Source: Ruminococcaceae bacterium BL-6
GTDB taxonomy: Bacteria; Bacillota; Clostridia; Oscillospirales; Acutalibacteraceae
Length of the DNA stretch: 64,000 bases
Assembly: GCA_902810075.1 (NCBI GenBank)
Contig: LR778135.1
Location: 3,286,001-3,350,000 of the forward strand
Reading direction: 5' to 3'
Both the position numbers and the translations under genes were made by a program. Below, in pieces: positions 1-6,843 of this stretch. The notes under the pieces are model-generated. The model made no database searches. It was not told where the DNA came from and saw only the letters and a program-made list of their open reading frames with translations. Position 1 is the stretch's first letter. Every line of letters begins with the position of its first letter.

Positions 1-1817
1 TCGTAATACTCTTTCGACCGGAATTTGCAGAGGGCGGCGAACATGGAGCCGTCGTTCATATTGTGGCCGTAAAGGATGGAGTGTCTGGCGGAAAAGCCCT
101 CCCGGATCCGGGAATCCATGAAAATCGCGCCGACGATGTTCTTGCTTTTATAAAAAGTATGGTCCAGATAATAGGCGTTGTCTTTTCCCTGCACGACGGG
201 GTAGCTCAATTGGGTATCCGGCAGGCGCACCCAGCCGACCGCGTCGCCGTTCTGGGCGGCCAGCTTCTGATAATCGAAGGAAAACGGCTTTTCCGCAGCG
301 CTTGCGCTCTTCTGCGCCATATCCTTCACGGGGTCGGAAGCCACCGTTTGGGCGGCCTTCTGATATTCCCTGCCGGCGCTTTGATAACGGGCGTATGCCG
401 AATAAAACCTCACGCAGCAGACGGTGAGCACGATCAGGCAGACGGCCGCCGTCACCAGCTTCCAGCGCCGGCGGAGCATCCGCCCCAGCCTTCTGACGGC
501 GGGCAGAAATTTTGCGGCATAGAAGGGTATCGCGGCCCCAAGCGGTCTGCCGCCTTCCGCCGGCGCAAGCGGGGAAAGCGGAATGGCCCCGGGGCCCGCT
601 CCGTCCTGTTGCGCCCCGGGCGGCAGGGCCGGGCCGCTGGTTTCAGCCGCGGCTTCGGCTTCCGTTCCCCGCGCAAAAGCGGGCCGGGCCGGCGCCATGG
701 AGAAGGCGGAGACCGCCGCGACGATTGGGACGGACAGGATGACGCCGAGGCTGCCGGAAAACGCCTGCATGATTTCGATCCCGATCCCGTAGGAATTGAT
801 GATCTGGATATAGGACAGGTCATAGACGTAATTCGACACCAGCATGGTGATGGAGCCGCCCGCAAAAGCCAGAATCAGCGTGGTGGACATGGTGCCCATC
901 ATGTCGCGCCCGACGTTGATGCCCGACGCGAACAGCTCCCGCCTGCTCAGGGAAGGATTCTTCTCGTGGATCTCGTTGATCGTGGAGGCGACGGACATCG
1001 CCACATCCATCGCGGCGCCGAGGGAGGCGATCAGCAGCCCGGAAAAGAGCAGGCCCCCCACCTGTATTTTGCTGCTCTCCGCCAGAAACAGCAGGTTTTC
1101 GATGTCGGACACGTTGTATCCGGAAATTCCGGAAAAGTACCCGAAGCCGGTCGCCGCCGCGCCCGCGATGACGACGGCCGCAACCGTGCCGATGATCGAG
1201 CAGGCCGTCTTTTTCGACGGGCCGCCGATCAGGTACATCGTCACCAGCGTCGTGACGGCCGCCACGAGCACGGCCGCCCAGAACGGGGAGAATCCCCGGA
1301 GCACCAGGGGCAGATAAAGCCAAAAGATACACGCCAGGGTGAAAATCAGGCTGACGGAGGATTTCAGGCCCTGCTTCCCGGCAATCAGGCAGAGGACCAG
1401 GAAGAACAGGAACACGAAAGCATAGATGACGCCTTCCCGGTCGGCGTTGTAGACCGAGGTGACCGAAATATCCCCGGAAACGCTCTGGATCGCGATCACC
1501 TTCATGCCGGGCTTGCAGCCCGCGCCGAACAGATATCCGGCCGCGCTGGTGGCGTCGACCGTCTGTCCCTTTTTGGGGCCGGTGAGCATGAGCAGGCGCA
1601 CCTGCTGCTCGCCGTAGCGGCGGCCGTCCTCCTGAATGTTGTCCTTCACGACCTCCACCACCCTGGCGCGCTCGAACGTGCGCCCCACGGAGGTGACCAG
1701 CTCGGGCTTCTGCACCTGGTTGATAAAATACAGGAAAACGAAAAATCCCGCCGCCAGAAGGGCGATGACCGCCCTTCGCCGGTTTGCCTTTTTATCTCCG
1801 AACAGTCTCGTCATCAT
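1..1817 (-). CDS. YibE/F-like membrane protein fused to a class B-type sortase (partial, C-terminus beyond window)
   Basis: The frame is open from an ATG at 1817 (a second ATG follows directly) to the left edge, about 605 codons. Residues 1-370 form a polytopic membrane region resembling YibE/F proteins: an N-terminal membrane segment, an extracytoplasmic beta-rich stretch, then about seven hydrophobic helices. A low-complexity Ala/Pro/Gly linker (about 370-430) and a basic stretch lead to another membrane helix (about 453-471). From about residue 500 the sequence reads as a sortase: GWVRLPDTQLSYPVVQG, then YYLDHTF, then the LYGHNM motif with the family's catalytic His at about residue 585. 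The catalytic Cys and Arg lie outside the window. I followed the frame codon by codon through the linker and found no stop or frameshift. The upstream neighbour on the same strand encodes a protein with a sortase-type signal. The fusion architecture is unfamiliar to me; class B is inferred from the His motif. Confidence 0.85.
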   Translation of the reverse strand, partial: MMTRLFGDKKANRRRAVIALLAAGFFVFLYFINQVQKPELVTSVGRTFERARVVEVVKDNIQEDGRRYGEQQVRLLMLTGPKKGQTVDATSAAGYLFGAGCKPGMKVIAIQSVSGDISVTSVYNADREGVIYAFVFLFFLVLCLIAGKQGLKSSVSLIFTLACIFWLYLPLVLRGFSPFWAAVLVAAVTTLVTMYLIGGPSKKTACSIIGTVAAVVIAGAAATGFGYFSGISGYNVSDIENLLFLAESSKIQVGGLLFSGLLIASLGAAMDVAMSVASTINEIHEKNPSLSRRELFASGINVGRDMMGTMSTTLILAFAGGSITMLVSNYVYDLSYIQIINSYGIGIEIMQAFSGSLGVILSVPIVAAVSAFSMAPARPAFARGTEAEAAAETSGPALPPGAQQDGAGPGAIPLSPLAPAEGGRPLGAAIPFYAAKFLPAVRRLGRMLRRRWKLVTAAVCLIVLTVCCVRFYSAYARYQSAGREYQKAAQTVASDPVKDMAQKSASAAEKPFSFDYQKLAAQNGDAVGWVRLPDTQLSYPVVQGKDNAYYLDHTFYKSKNIVGAIFMDSRIREGFSARHSILYGHNMNDGSMFAALCKFRSKEYY

Positions 1818-1878
1818 GTGCGTATCCTCATGGTTCCTTTCCTTTTTTATGTGAAGCGGGCCGCGGCATTCGATGCCA

Positions 1879-1910
1879 AAGGGGCGGAAAGCTTTCACTT
1901 TACGCCCCTT
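1879..1910 (-). terminator. Hairpin between phosphatase and sortase-fusion genes
   Basis: AAGGGGCG and CGCCCCTT are complementary and separated by about 17 nt that also pair partly. No long T-run follows on the minus strand, so this could be a weak terminator or attenuator reducing, rather than ending, read-through from the phosphatase gene into the sortase gene. Confidence 0.4.
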
Positions 1911-1945
1911 GAAACGGCTGCAGAAAATCGGATTGCCGTCTTTCT

Positions 1946-3694
1946 TTATTTGCTGGCTCTGCTTCTTTTCTCTTTCAAAGCGGCAAGGCCGACTGCGGCA
2001 AGGCCAAGCGCGGAAATCGCCGCAAGAATTCCGGTAGCGGTCAGATCGGTATTGTCCCCGGTCTGCGGAGCGCCGTCATTTCCCGCACCGTTCTGGGTGT
2101 TTTTCGCCGCCGTATTGGCAACCTTCGGCGTGCGGTCCACCGTCTTTTCGATGGTGAAGGTGGTGTCGATCTGGCTCGTTTTCCCGTCGACGATGCTGTA
2201 GGTGGAGATGCTGAAATTCTGATTGTCAACGGAAATCACCGAGTAGCTCGGGTGCCAGTTCTGGTTCCGGTAAGCGATGAAGTCCTGCTGCTGGGGAATC
2301 AGCTCGTAGAACTTGCTGCCGCTGGCGGAGTTCGCGGTCATGTACAGGGTGCCCTGCGGGTTCACGACCTTCGCCGATTTGTTGCCGGTGATGGCATAGG
2401 CCTCGTTCCCCTTCAGAAATTCCTTGTTGGCGGCGACGGCGGCCGCGTCACCCTCTTTGGGATAATACGGAGACACCTTCCCGGTGGATTTATCGACCAC
2501 GTTGTCCCAGTCGAACGTGCCGTCGGCCAGCTTGTGCGCGTCATAGGCGGGGTGCGTCTTGCCGTCGCCCTGAAGCAGATAGCTGCGGGAGTAGCTGTGG
2601 TCGTGGCCCTGAAGCACCACATCCACATCGTACTTGTCGAGGATGGGGGTCAGCTGCGTGCGCAGCACCATGCCGTCCGATTCCGAATGATCCGCGCCGC
2701 TGCCGTAAATGTCCTGGTGGAACATCACGATCCTCCAGCGGGTGTTGGGGTTCGCTGCGACCGCTTTTTTCAGAAGGGCCTCATGGTCGGCGCAGTTGTA
2801 GTTGTTGGTGTTCAGCACCACGAACAGCGCGTTCCCGTAAGTGTAGTAATACCCGTTCCCCGCAGGCGAGGGGCTGGTTTCCTCAGTGAAGGGGTTGGGG
2901 TTGTTGAAATGGAACGAATAGCTCTTGTTGGTGGCGTCGTGGTTGCCGATCGTCGTCGCGACCGGCAGGGACTTGAGGGCCGACGGATACAGGTAGCCGG
3001 CATATTCCATTTCGTTCCCGGCGTCGAGCCCGTCGACATTTTTGTTGATCTGGTCGCCCGCGGAAAGCGCGAAGCTGACTTCCGGATGGTTTTTCAGGGC
3101 GATGTTCAGCGTGGTGTTCCAGTTGAACGCGTCGTTTCTCGCGGCGGTGTTCAAGGCCGTTTTGTTTTCCAGGGTGTCCCCGGTGGAGACCTTCTGGCCT
3201 TTGGAAGCCCCGATCTGCGGGTCGCCGAAATACAGCATCTTAAAGCTGGAAAAGCTTTTCGTGGTGTATTTCGCCGGCTGGCTGTCCGCCCCGTTGACCC
3301 GGTAGGTGTAATAATAAGTCGTGTTCTCCTTGAGCCCCGTGGCGGTCGCTTTGTTGGAGTAATAGCCGGAGATGGCGGGCGAAGCGGAGCCGTTAAAGGT
3401 TTTCGCATCGCTCATGTCCGCCTTTGTCGCAAGCCGCACCACCGGGGTGGCCGTCGCGCCGGCTTTCGAATACCAGCCGAAGTTCAGTTCGCTCGCGTTT
3501 CTTCCCGGAGTCAGCGAAACCTGTTCGTAATCGGCACTGACGGACGTTGCCCATTGCTGGGTCCAGCTGGACCACGCCGAATCCTTGGTCGCGTCGGAAA
3601 AGTGCTCCGTTGCCGCAAAAGCACCGGTCGCGGACGACGCTGCCAGGCCGGCTGCCAGAACGCCGCATAAGACCATTCTGGTTCTTTTTTTCAT
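1946..3694 (-). CDS. Cell-wall-anchored purple-acid-phosphatase-type metallophosphoesterase
   Basis: The 582-residue exported protein begins with a Sec signal peptide (MKKRTRMVLCGVLAAGLAAS, cleavage near AFA-A, residue 27). A purple-acid-phosphatase N-terminal fibronectin-like domain follows, then a calcineurin-type metallophosphatase domain. The metal-ligand motifs appear in order: GDPQIG (about 158), GDQINKN, GNHD (about 251), FHQD (about 325) and GHDHS (about 363). The C-terminus carries a sorting signal: APQTGD (about 541), a hydrophobic helix and a basic KEKRSRASK tail. The ATG at 3694 was chosen because a strong AGGAGG site precedes it and the signal peptide starts there, although the frame is open further upstream. 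It should hydrolyse phosphomonoesters outside the cell while covalently attached to peptidoglycan. The sortase fusion gene follows on the same strand, which suggests an enzyme-substrate pair. Confidence 0.9.
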   Translation of the reverse strand: MKKRTRMVLCGVLAAGLAASSATGAFAATEHFSDATKDSAWSSWTQQWATSVSADYEQVSLTPGRNASELNFGWYSKAGATATPVVRLATKADMSDAKTFNGSASPAISGYYSNKATATGLKENTTYYYTYRVNGADSQPAKYTTKSFSSFKMLYFGDPQIGASKGQKVSTGDTLENKTALNTAARNDAFNWNTTLNIALKNHPEVSFALSAGDQINKNVDGLDAGNEMEYAGYLYPSALKSLPVATTIGNHDATNKSYSFHFNNPNPFTEETSPSPAGNGYYYTYGNALFVVLNTNNYNCADHEALLKKAVAANPNTRWRIVMFHQDIYGSGADHSESDGMVLRTQLTPILDKYDVDVVLQGHDHSYSRSYLLQGDGKTHPAYDAHKLADGTFDWDNVVDKSTGKVSPYYPKEGDAAAVAANKEFLKGNEAYAITGNKSAKVVNPQGTLYMTANSASGSKFYELIPQQQDFIAYRNQNWHPSYSVISVDNQNFSISTYSIVDGKTSQIDTTFTIEKTVDRTPKVANTAAKNTQNGAGNDGAPQTGDNTDLTATGILAAISALGLAAVGLAALKEKRSRASK

Positions 3695-3742
3695 GTTGTC
3701 CTCCTTCAAATCTTTCCGTTTTTTTGTCTTTCGTACAGTTTC

Positions 3743-3771
3743 AGTATAAAAAAGGCAGGAATCGATTGCAA
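3743..3771 (-). promoter_or_regulatory. Sigma-A-type promoter of the phosphatase gene
   Basis: On the minus strand TTGCAA (3766-3771) and TATACT (3743-3748) are separated by exactly 17 bp, about 50 nt upstream of the phosphatase start codon. Confidence 0.6.
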
Positions 3772-3785
3772 GGAATTCACAGAAT

Positions 3786-3802
3786 CTTAAATCAAGTTTA
3801 AG
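3786..3802. promoter_or_regulatory. Inverted repeat upstream of the phosphatase -35 box
   Basis: CTTAAA-N5-TTTAAG is a perfect 6-bp inverted repeat ending about 15 bp upstream of the -35 hexamer. The position fits an activator or repressor site. The binding protein is not identifiable from the sequence. Confidence 0.35.
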
Positions 3803-3925
3803 CTGGATTTTACATTCGCTTTTCCGCCCGCGGCAATTCCGTTTCAAACGGCCGGCCTCCCTACCTGACGCGGGAAGGGCCGGCGAAGCTGTTTGCGATC
3901 CCATTGAAATGCCGGAAATAAAAAT

Positions 3926-5305
3926 TTAGAGCGTCTTTTCCGCAAGCCTTGCGAGCGGGCTGCGCTCCACCTGGCTCAGCGTCACATGCCCGGTCAGGGG
4001 TGATTCCTTCAGCCGCTCCACCAAATACACCAGCCCGTTGGAGCGGGAGTCGACCAGCGCGTTGTCGATCTGGTTGTCGGTGGGGTCGCCGATGAAGATG
4101 AATTTCGAGTTCTGCCCGGCCCTTGTCAGCATCAGCTTCGCGATGTGCGGCGTCGTTTCCTGCGCCTCATCCACGATTACGATCGCGTCGGAAAGCGTCC
4201 GGCCGCGCATATAGGTAAAGGTCTTCATGTCGATGACGCCGCTGCTCTTGAAGTTTTCGATGATGGAATCGACCGAAACGTTATCCTCCGAGCAGTTCTT
4301 TCTCGGCTTCCGGTTGTACCCGCAGTACATCAGGCTTTCAAACGCGTCGTAGAAGCTGCCCATCCAGGGGCGCAGCTTTTCCTCCTCGTTTCCGGGGAGG
4401 AACCCGATGTCGTCGCCCGCGGGGACGACCGGGCGGACGAAGACGATTTTGCGGTACGCGCGCTGTTCGATCACCTTTTCCAGCGCGACGGCGGTCGCGA
4501 GGATGGTTTTGCCCGAGCCCGCGCCGCCCGTGACGGAGACGAATTTGACGGCGTCGTCCATCATGAGCTCGAACGCCATTTTCTGCTCCAGGTTCAGGGG
4601 ATGCAGGCCCCACGCGGACCGGTTCTCGAACTGCAGCGGCTCCAGCTTTTCCCCGTTGAACCGGACGAGGGACGAGCGCGCCGGGTCGTCTTTCGCGTGG
4701 ATCAGCAGGAACTGGTTCGGGTAAAGCTTGATCCTTTTCGGGCAGGGCAGCCCGCCGTCGTCATATATTTTGTCGATGTCCTTCGACGGCAGCGTGGCCT
4801 GCGCATGGCCCCGGTACAGATCGTCGAGGACGATGCGGTCGTTCTCGTAATCCTCCGTCTGAAGGCCGAGCGCCTCCGCCTTCAGGCGCATGCAGATATC
4901 TTTGGAAACGAGGATCGTCGCGCTTTCCGGCTCCCGTTTCCGGATGCTGAGCGTGGTGAGAAGGATCCGGTTGTCGTTTTTCTTCAGGTCCAGTTCGTCG
5001 GCGAATTCCGGCATGTTATGATAGCCGTTCAGCTCGATCTTCAAAAGGATGTTTTTCGTGAGCGCGATCCCATCCTGAATGCTCTGCTGCGCTTTCCCCT
5101 CTACGATCTTCGAAAGCTCGCGCACCGCCTGCCGGGCCTGGCAGCCGCACAGCCCTTCCCTCGATTTCAGGGAATCGAGCTCTTCCAGAACAACCATGGG
5201 CAAAATCACGTTGTTCCCTTTAAAGCTGTAAATGCACACCGGGTCGTGCAGCAATACGTTGGTATCCAGCACATAATTTTTTCTGTTTTCTGTTTTCTGC
5301 TGCAT
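3926..5305 (-). CDS. PhoH-family ATPase with N-terminal PIN domain
   Basis: The 459-residue cytoplasmic protein has an N-terminal PIN nuclease-like domain (YVLDTNVLLHDP at 11-22) and a C-terminal PhoH-type P-loop domain. The Walker A motif GGAGSGKT is at about 257-264 and the Walker B-like VDEAQE at about 377. This is the YlaK/PhoH2 arrangement, for which ATP-dependent RNA unwinding coupled to RNA cleavage has been reported. The start at 5305 gives the usual family N-terminus. The frame continues upstream, but that extension is rich in non-conserved residues. The ribosome site is weak (GGGGG about 9 nt before the ATG). The gene is transcribed towards the phosphatase gene, with about 230 bp between them. 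The cellular role of the family in Clostridia is poorly defined. Confidence 0.9.
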   Translation of the reverse strand: MQQKTENRKNYVLDTNVLLHDPVCIYSFKGNNVILPMVVLEELDSLKSREGLCGCQARQAVRELSKIVEGKAQQSIQDGIALTKNILLKIELNGYHNMPEFADELDLKKNDNRILLTTLSIRKREPESATILVSKDICMRLKAEALGLQTEDYENDRIVLDDLYRGHAQATLPSKDIDKIYDDGGLPCPKRIKLYPNQFLLIHAKDDPARSSLVRFNGEKLEPLQFENRSAWGLHPLNLEQKMAFELMMDDAVKFVSVTGGAGSGKTILATAVALEKVIEQRAYRKIVFVRPVVPAGDDIGFLPGNEEEKLRPWMGSFYDAFESLMYCGYNRKPRKNCSEDNVSVDSIIENFKSSGVIDMKTFTYMRGRTLSDAIVIVDEAQETTPHIAKLMLTRAGQNSKFIFIGDPTDNQIDNALVDSRSNGLVYLVERLKESPLTGHVTLSQVERSPLARLAEKTL

Positions 5306-5434
5306 GGAACAGCCCCCAAAATCACAAATTTTTTGATGGTCCCGCCCGGCGGGAAAAATCTTCCCAACCCGAACGGCGCGGAAATCCCTTTTGCCGAAAA
5401 ACAAAATGACACCACATCGGTTCCGGATGCAATG

Positions 5435-5662
5435 TCATTTCATGGGAAGGCTCTTTTGCAGGGTCTGCAGGTCGGTTTCCAGGCCCCGGATCGCTTTTTC
5501 CAGAAAAACGATCTCCGGGCTGTCCCCGCTTTTTCCGGACTGCAGCCGGAAATCCTTCGCCCTGCGGAATTCGTCCAGCAGTTTTTCGGTTTTTTCCATG
5601 GTATGCCGGGAAGGATCCACACCGATGATCCCTCTCTCCGACTGAGCGGTCCAATATCCCAT
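5435..5662 (-). CDS. Small hypothetical protein, predicted coiled coil
   Basis: A 75-residue soluble protein begins MGYWTAQSERGIIGVDPS and continues with a charged, heptad-like helix (EKTEKLLDEFRRAKDF and ETDLQTLQKSL). The start at 5662 is favoured because GAGGTGAT lies about 6 nt upstream; in-frame starts at 5668 and 5671 overlap that ribosome site. I do not recognise a family. It lies 130 bp upstream of the PhoH gene on the same strand and could be co-transcribed with it. No membrane segment or signal peptide is present. Confidence 0.6.
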   Translation of the reverse strand: MGYWTAQSERGIIGVDPSRHTMEKTEKLLDEFRRAKDFRLQSGKSGDSPEIVFLEKAIRGLETDLQTLQKSLPMK

Positions 5663-5779
5663 AGCCATCACCTCAGAATCAGAATATAGAATCTGTGTTC
5701 ACTCTATGTTAGAAAAGGTTTAAAACCTCGTTATATCAAAATTTTACAGGAGACGGAACCGTCCCGAAGATTATCCCTT

Positions 5780-5995
5780 TCTGTCGCCTGGGCGGGAATT
5801 CTTTCCGGATTCCGAGCATTTTTGACACCGGACGGCGCAATTTCAGCCGAAACAGGCTGTTCCCTTGATTTTTCAAACGAGGCCTACAGCAATTCCTCTT
5901 ATGATTGCGAACCGGGATTTGTTCCTCTCCCGCCTTCGGCGGGAGAGGAACAAAAACAAATTTTTACATCTTAGCTGAAAATGTTATAAAGCAGA
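5780..5995 (-). repeat. Composite dispersed intergenic repeat, copy A
   Basis: Read on the minus strand, this gene-free stretch starts with CAGCTAAGATGTA, runs through AATTTGTTTTTGTTCCTC and forms a perfect hairpin of CCCGCC and GGCGGG extended by GTTCCTCT and AGAGGAAC. It continues with GGTTCGCAATC and GGAATTGCTGTA. A second module follows, containing GGCCTCGTTTGAAAAATCAA and CTCGGAATCCGGAAAG. The first module recurs at 17.9-18.1 kb, 28.1 kb, 47.4 kb and 61.6 kb; the second recurs at 22.6 kb. The hairpin could also act as a terminator between the two flanking genes. Confidence 0.75.
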
Positions 5996-6017
5996 ACCGC
6001 CAAGATTTAACCGCGAT

Positions 6018-6620
6018 TTAACCGTATTTTGTACTGGCGCGGACCCTGTTTCCCCTCAAGATTCGGAAAGCGTTTCCCGATATATCATATGGAACGTTCC
6101 AATCCCAAAAATCCGGCTTGTCCGTGAAGTCGACGGCTTTGCCGTAGGTGACGAGCATCTCCCGGTCCTCCCCGCGAAGGGAAGCGGGGTCTTTTCTCCT
6201 TGTCATCCGGCAAAGCATCGCCATCATGGATCTGTGGACCGGGCTGAGACGGGAATAATCGATCGCTCCCCGCAGATGGAATACTTTGATTCTTTCCCGC
6301 ATCCGGCCGGTAAAAACGCGATTCAGGCCCTTTCCGATATGGTCGGTGTTGTCCTTGTCCGCGGGGTCGGCCAGTCCGCAGGTAAACAGGATCAGGTTCT
6401 TGCCGTGGAACCGGTCGAAATTTTTCGTCAGGAAATCGATCCCGTTCACCCCGCCGGCATAAAGCCCGCCGCCGTAAAGGATCGTGTCGTACGGCTCCAG
6501 TTCGGCCCGGTTCACCTTCTTCCGCTCAAACAGATCGCACGACAGCTCCTCCGCGATCCACCCGGCATATTTTCTGGTCGCGCCGTATTTCGACTGGAAC
6601 ACAACCGCGGTTTTTTTCAT
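6018..6620 (-). CDS. Flavodoxin-domain protein
   Basis: The 200-residue cytoplasmic protein starts MKKTAVVFQSKYGATRKYA, which is the flavodoxin FMN-phosphate loop (S-K-Y-G-A-T-R-K). The second FMN-binding region is YGGGLYAGGVNG at about 49-60. The middle matches flavodoxin-domain proteins related to HemG-type protoporphyrinogen oxidase, but the C-terminal 60 residues (FTDKPDFWDWNVPYDISG) are not diagnostic. A menaquinone- or FMN-dependent electron-transfer role is likely; the partner is unknown. An AAGGAGG-like site precedes the ATG. It stands alone between the repeat region and the ABC transporter operon, which is transcribed in the same direction with a 223-bp gap. Confidence 0.8.
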   Translation of the reverse strand: MKKTAVVFQSKYGATRKYAGWIAEELSCDLFERKKVNRAELEPYDTILYGGGLYAGGVNGIDFLTKNFDRFHGKNLILFTCGLADPADKDNTDHIGKGLNRVFTGRMRERIKVFHLRGAIDYSRLSPVHRSMMAMLCRMTRRKDPASLRGEDREMLVTYGKAVDFTDKPDFWDWNVPYDISGNAFRILRGNRVRASTKYG

Positions 6621-6843
6621 CCCGGCCCCTCCTTCTCTCGTCTGCCCTTACCATACCATAAAACAATCAAAAACGAAAGGGCTGAACCCGTACGGATTTC
6701 AGTCCTTTTCTTTCCATTTTTCCCGCCATCAGAAAACGTTTTGAAAATTATGCCCCAAAAAGCAGGGATCCCGGCGAAATCCGCATCCTCTGGCGCCTGC
6801 CGGAAGGATTCACGGGAAGTCAGCCTTCCCCACGCTCTTTCTC

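Noticed and set aside
63..2201. A 712-codon plus-strand open frame
   Set aside because: It spans two well-supported minus-strand genes and their spacer, with no recognisable domain and a low-complexity composition.
4145..5689. A 514-codon plus-strand open frame
   Set aside because: It is antisense to the PIN-PhoH gene, whose motifs are unmistakable on the minus strand.
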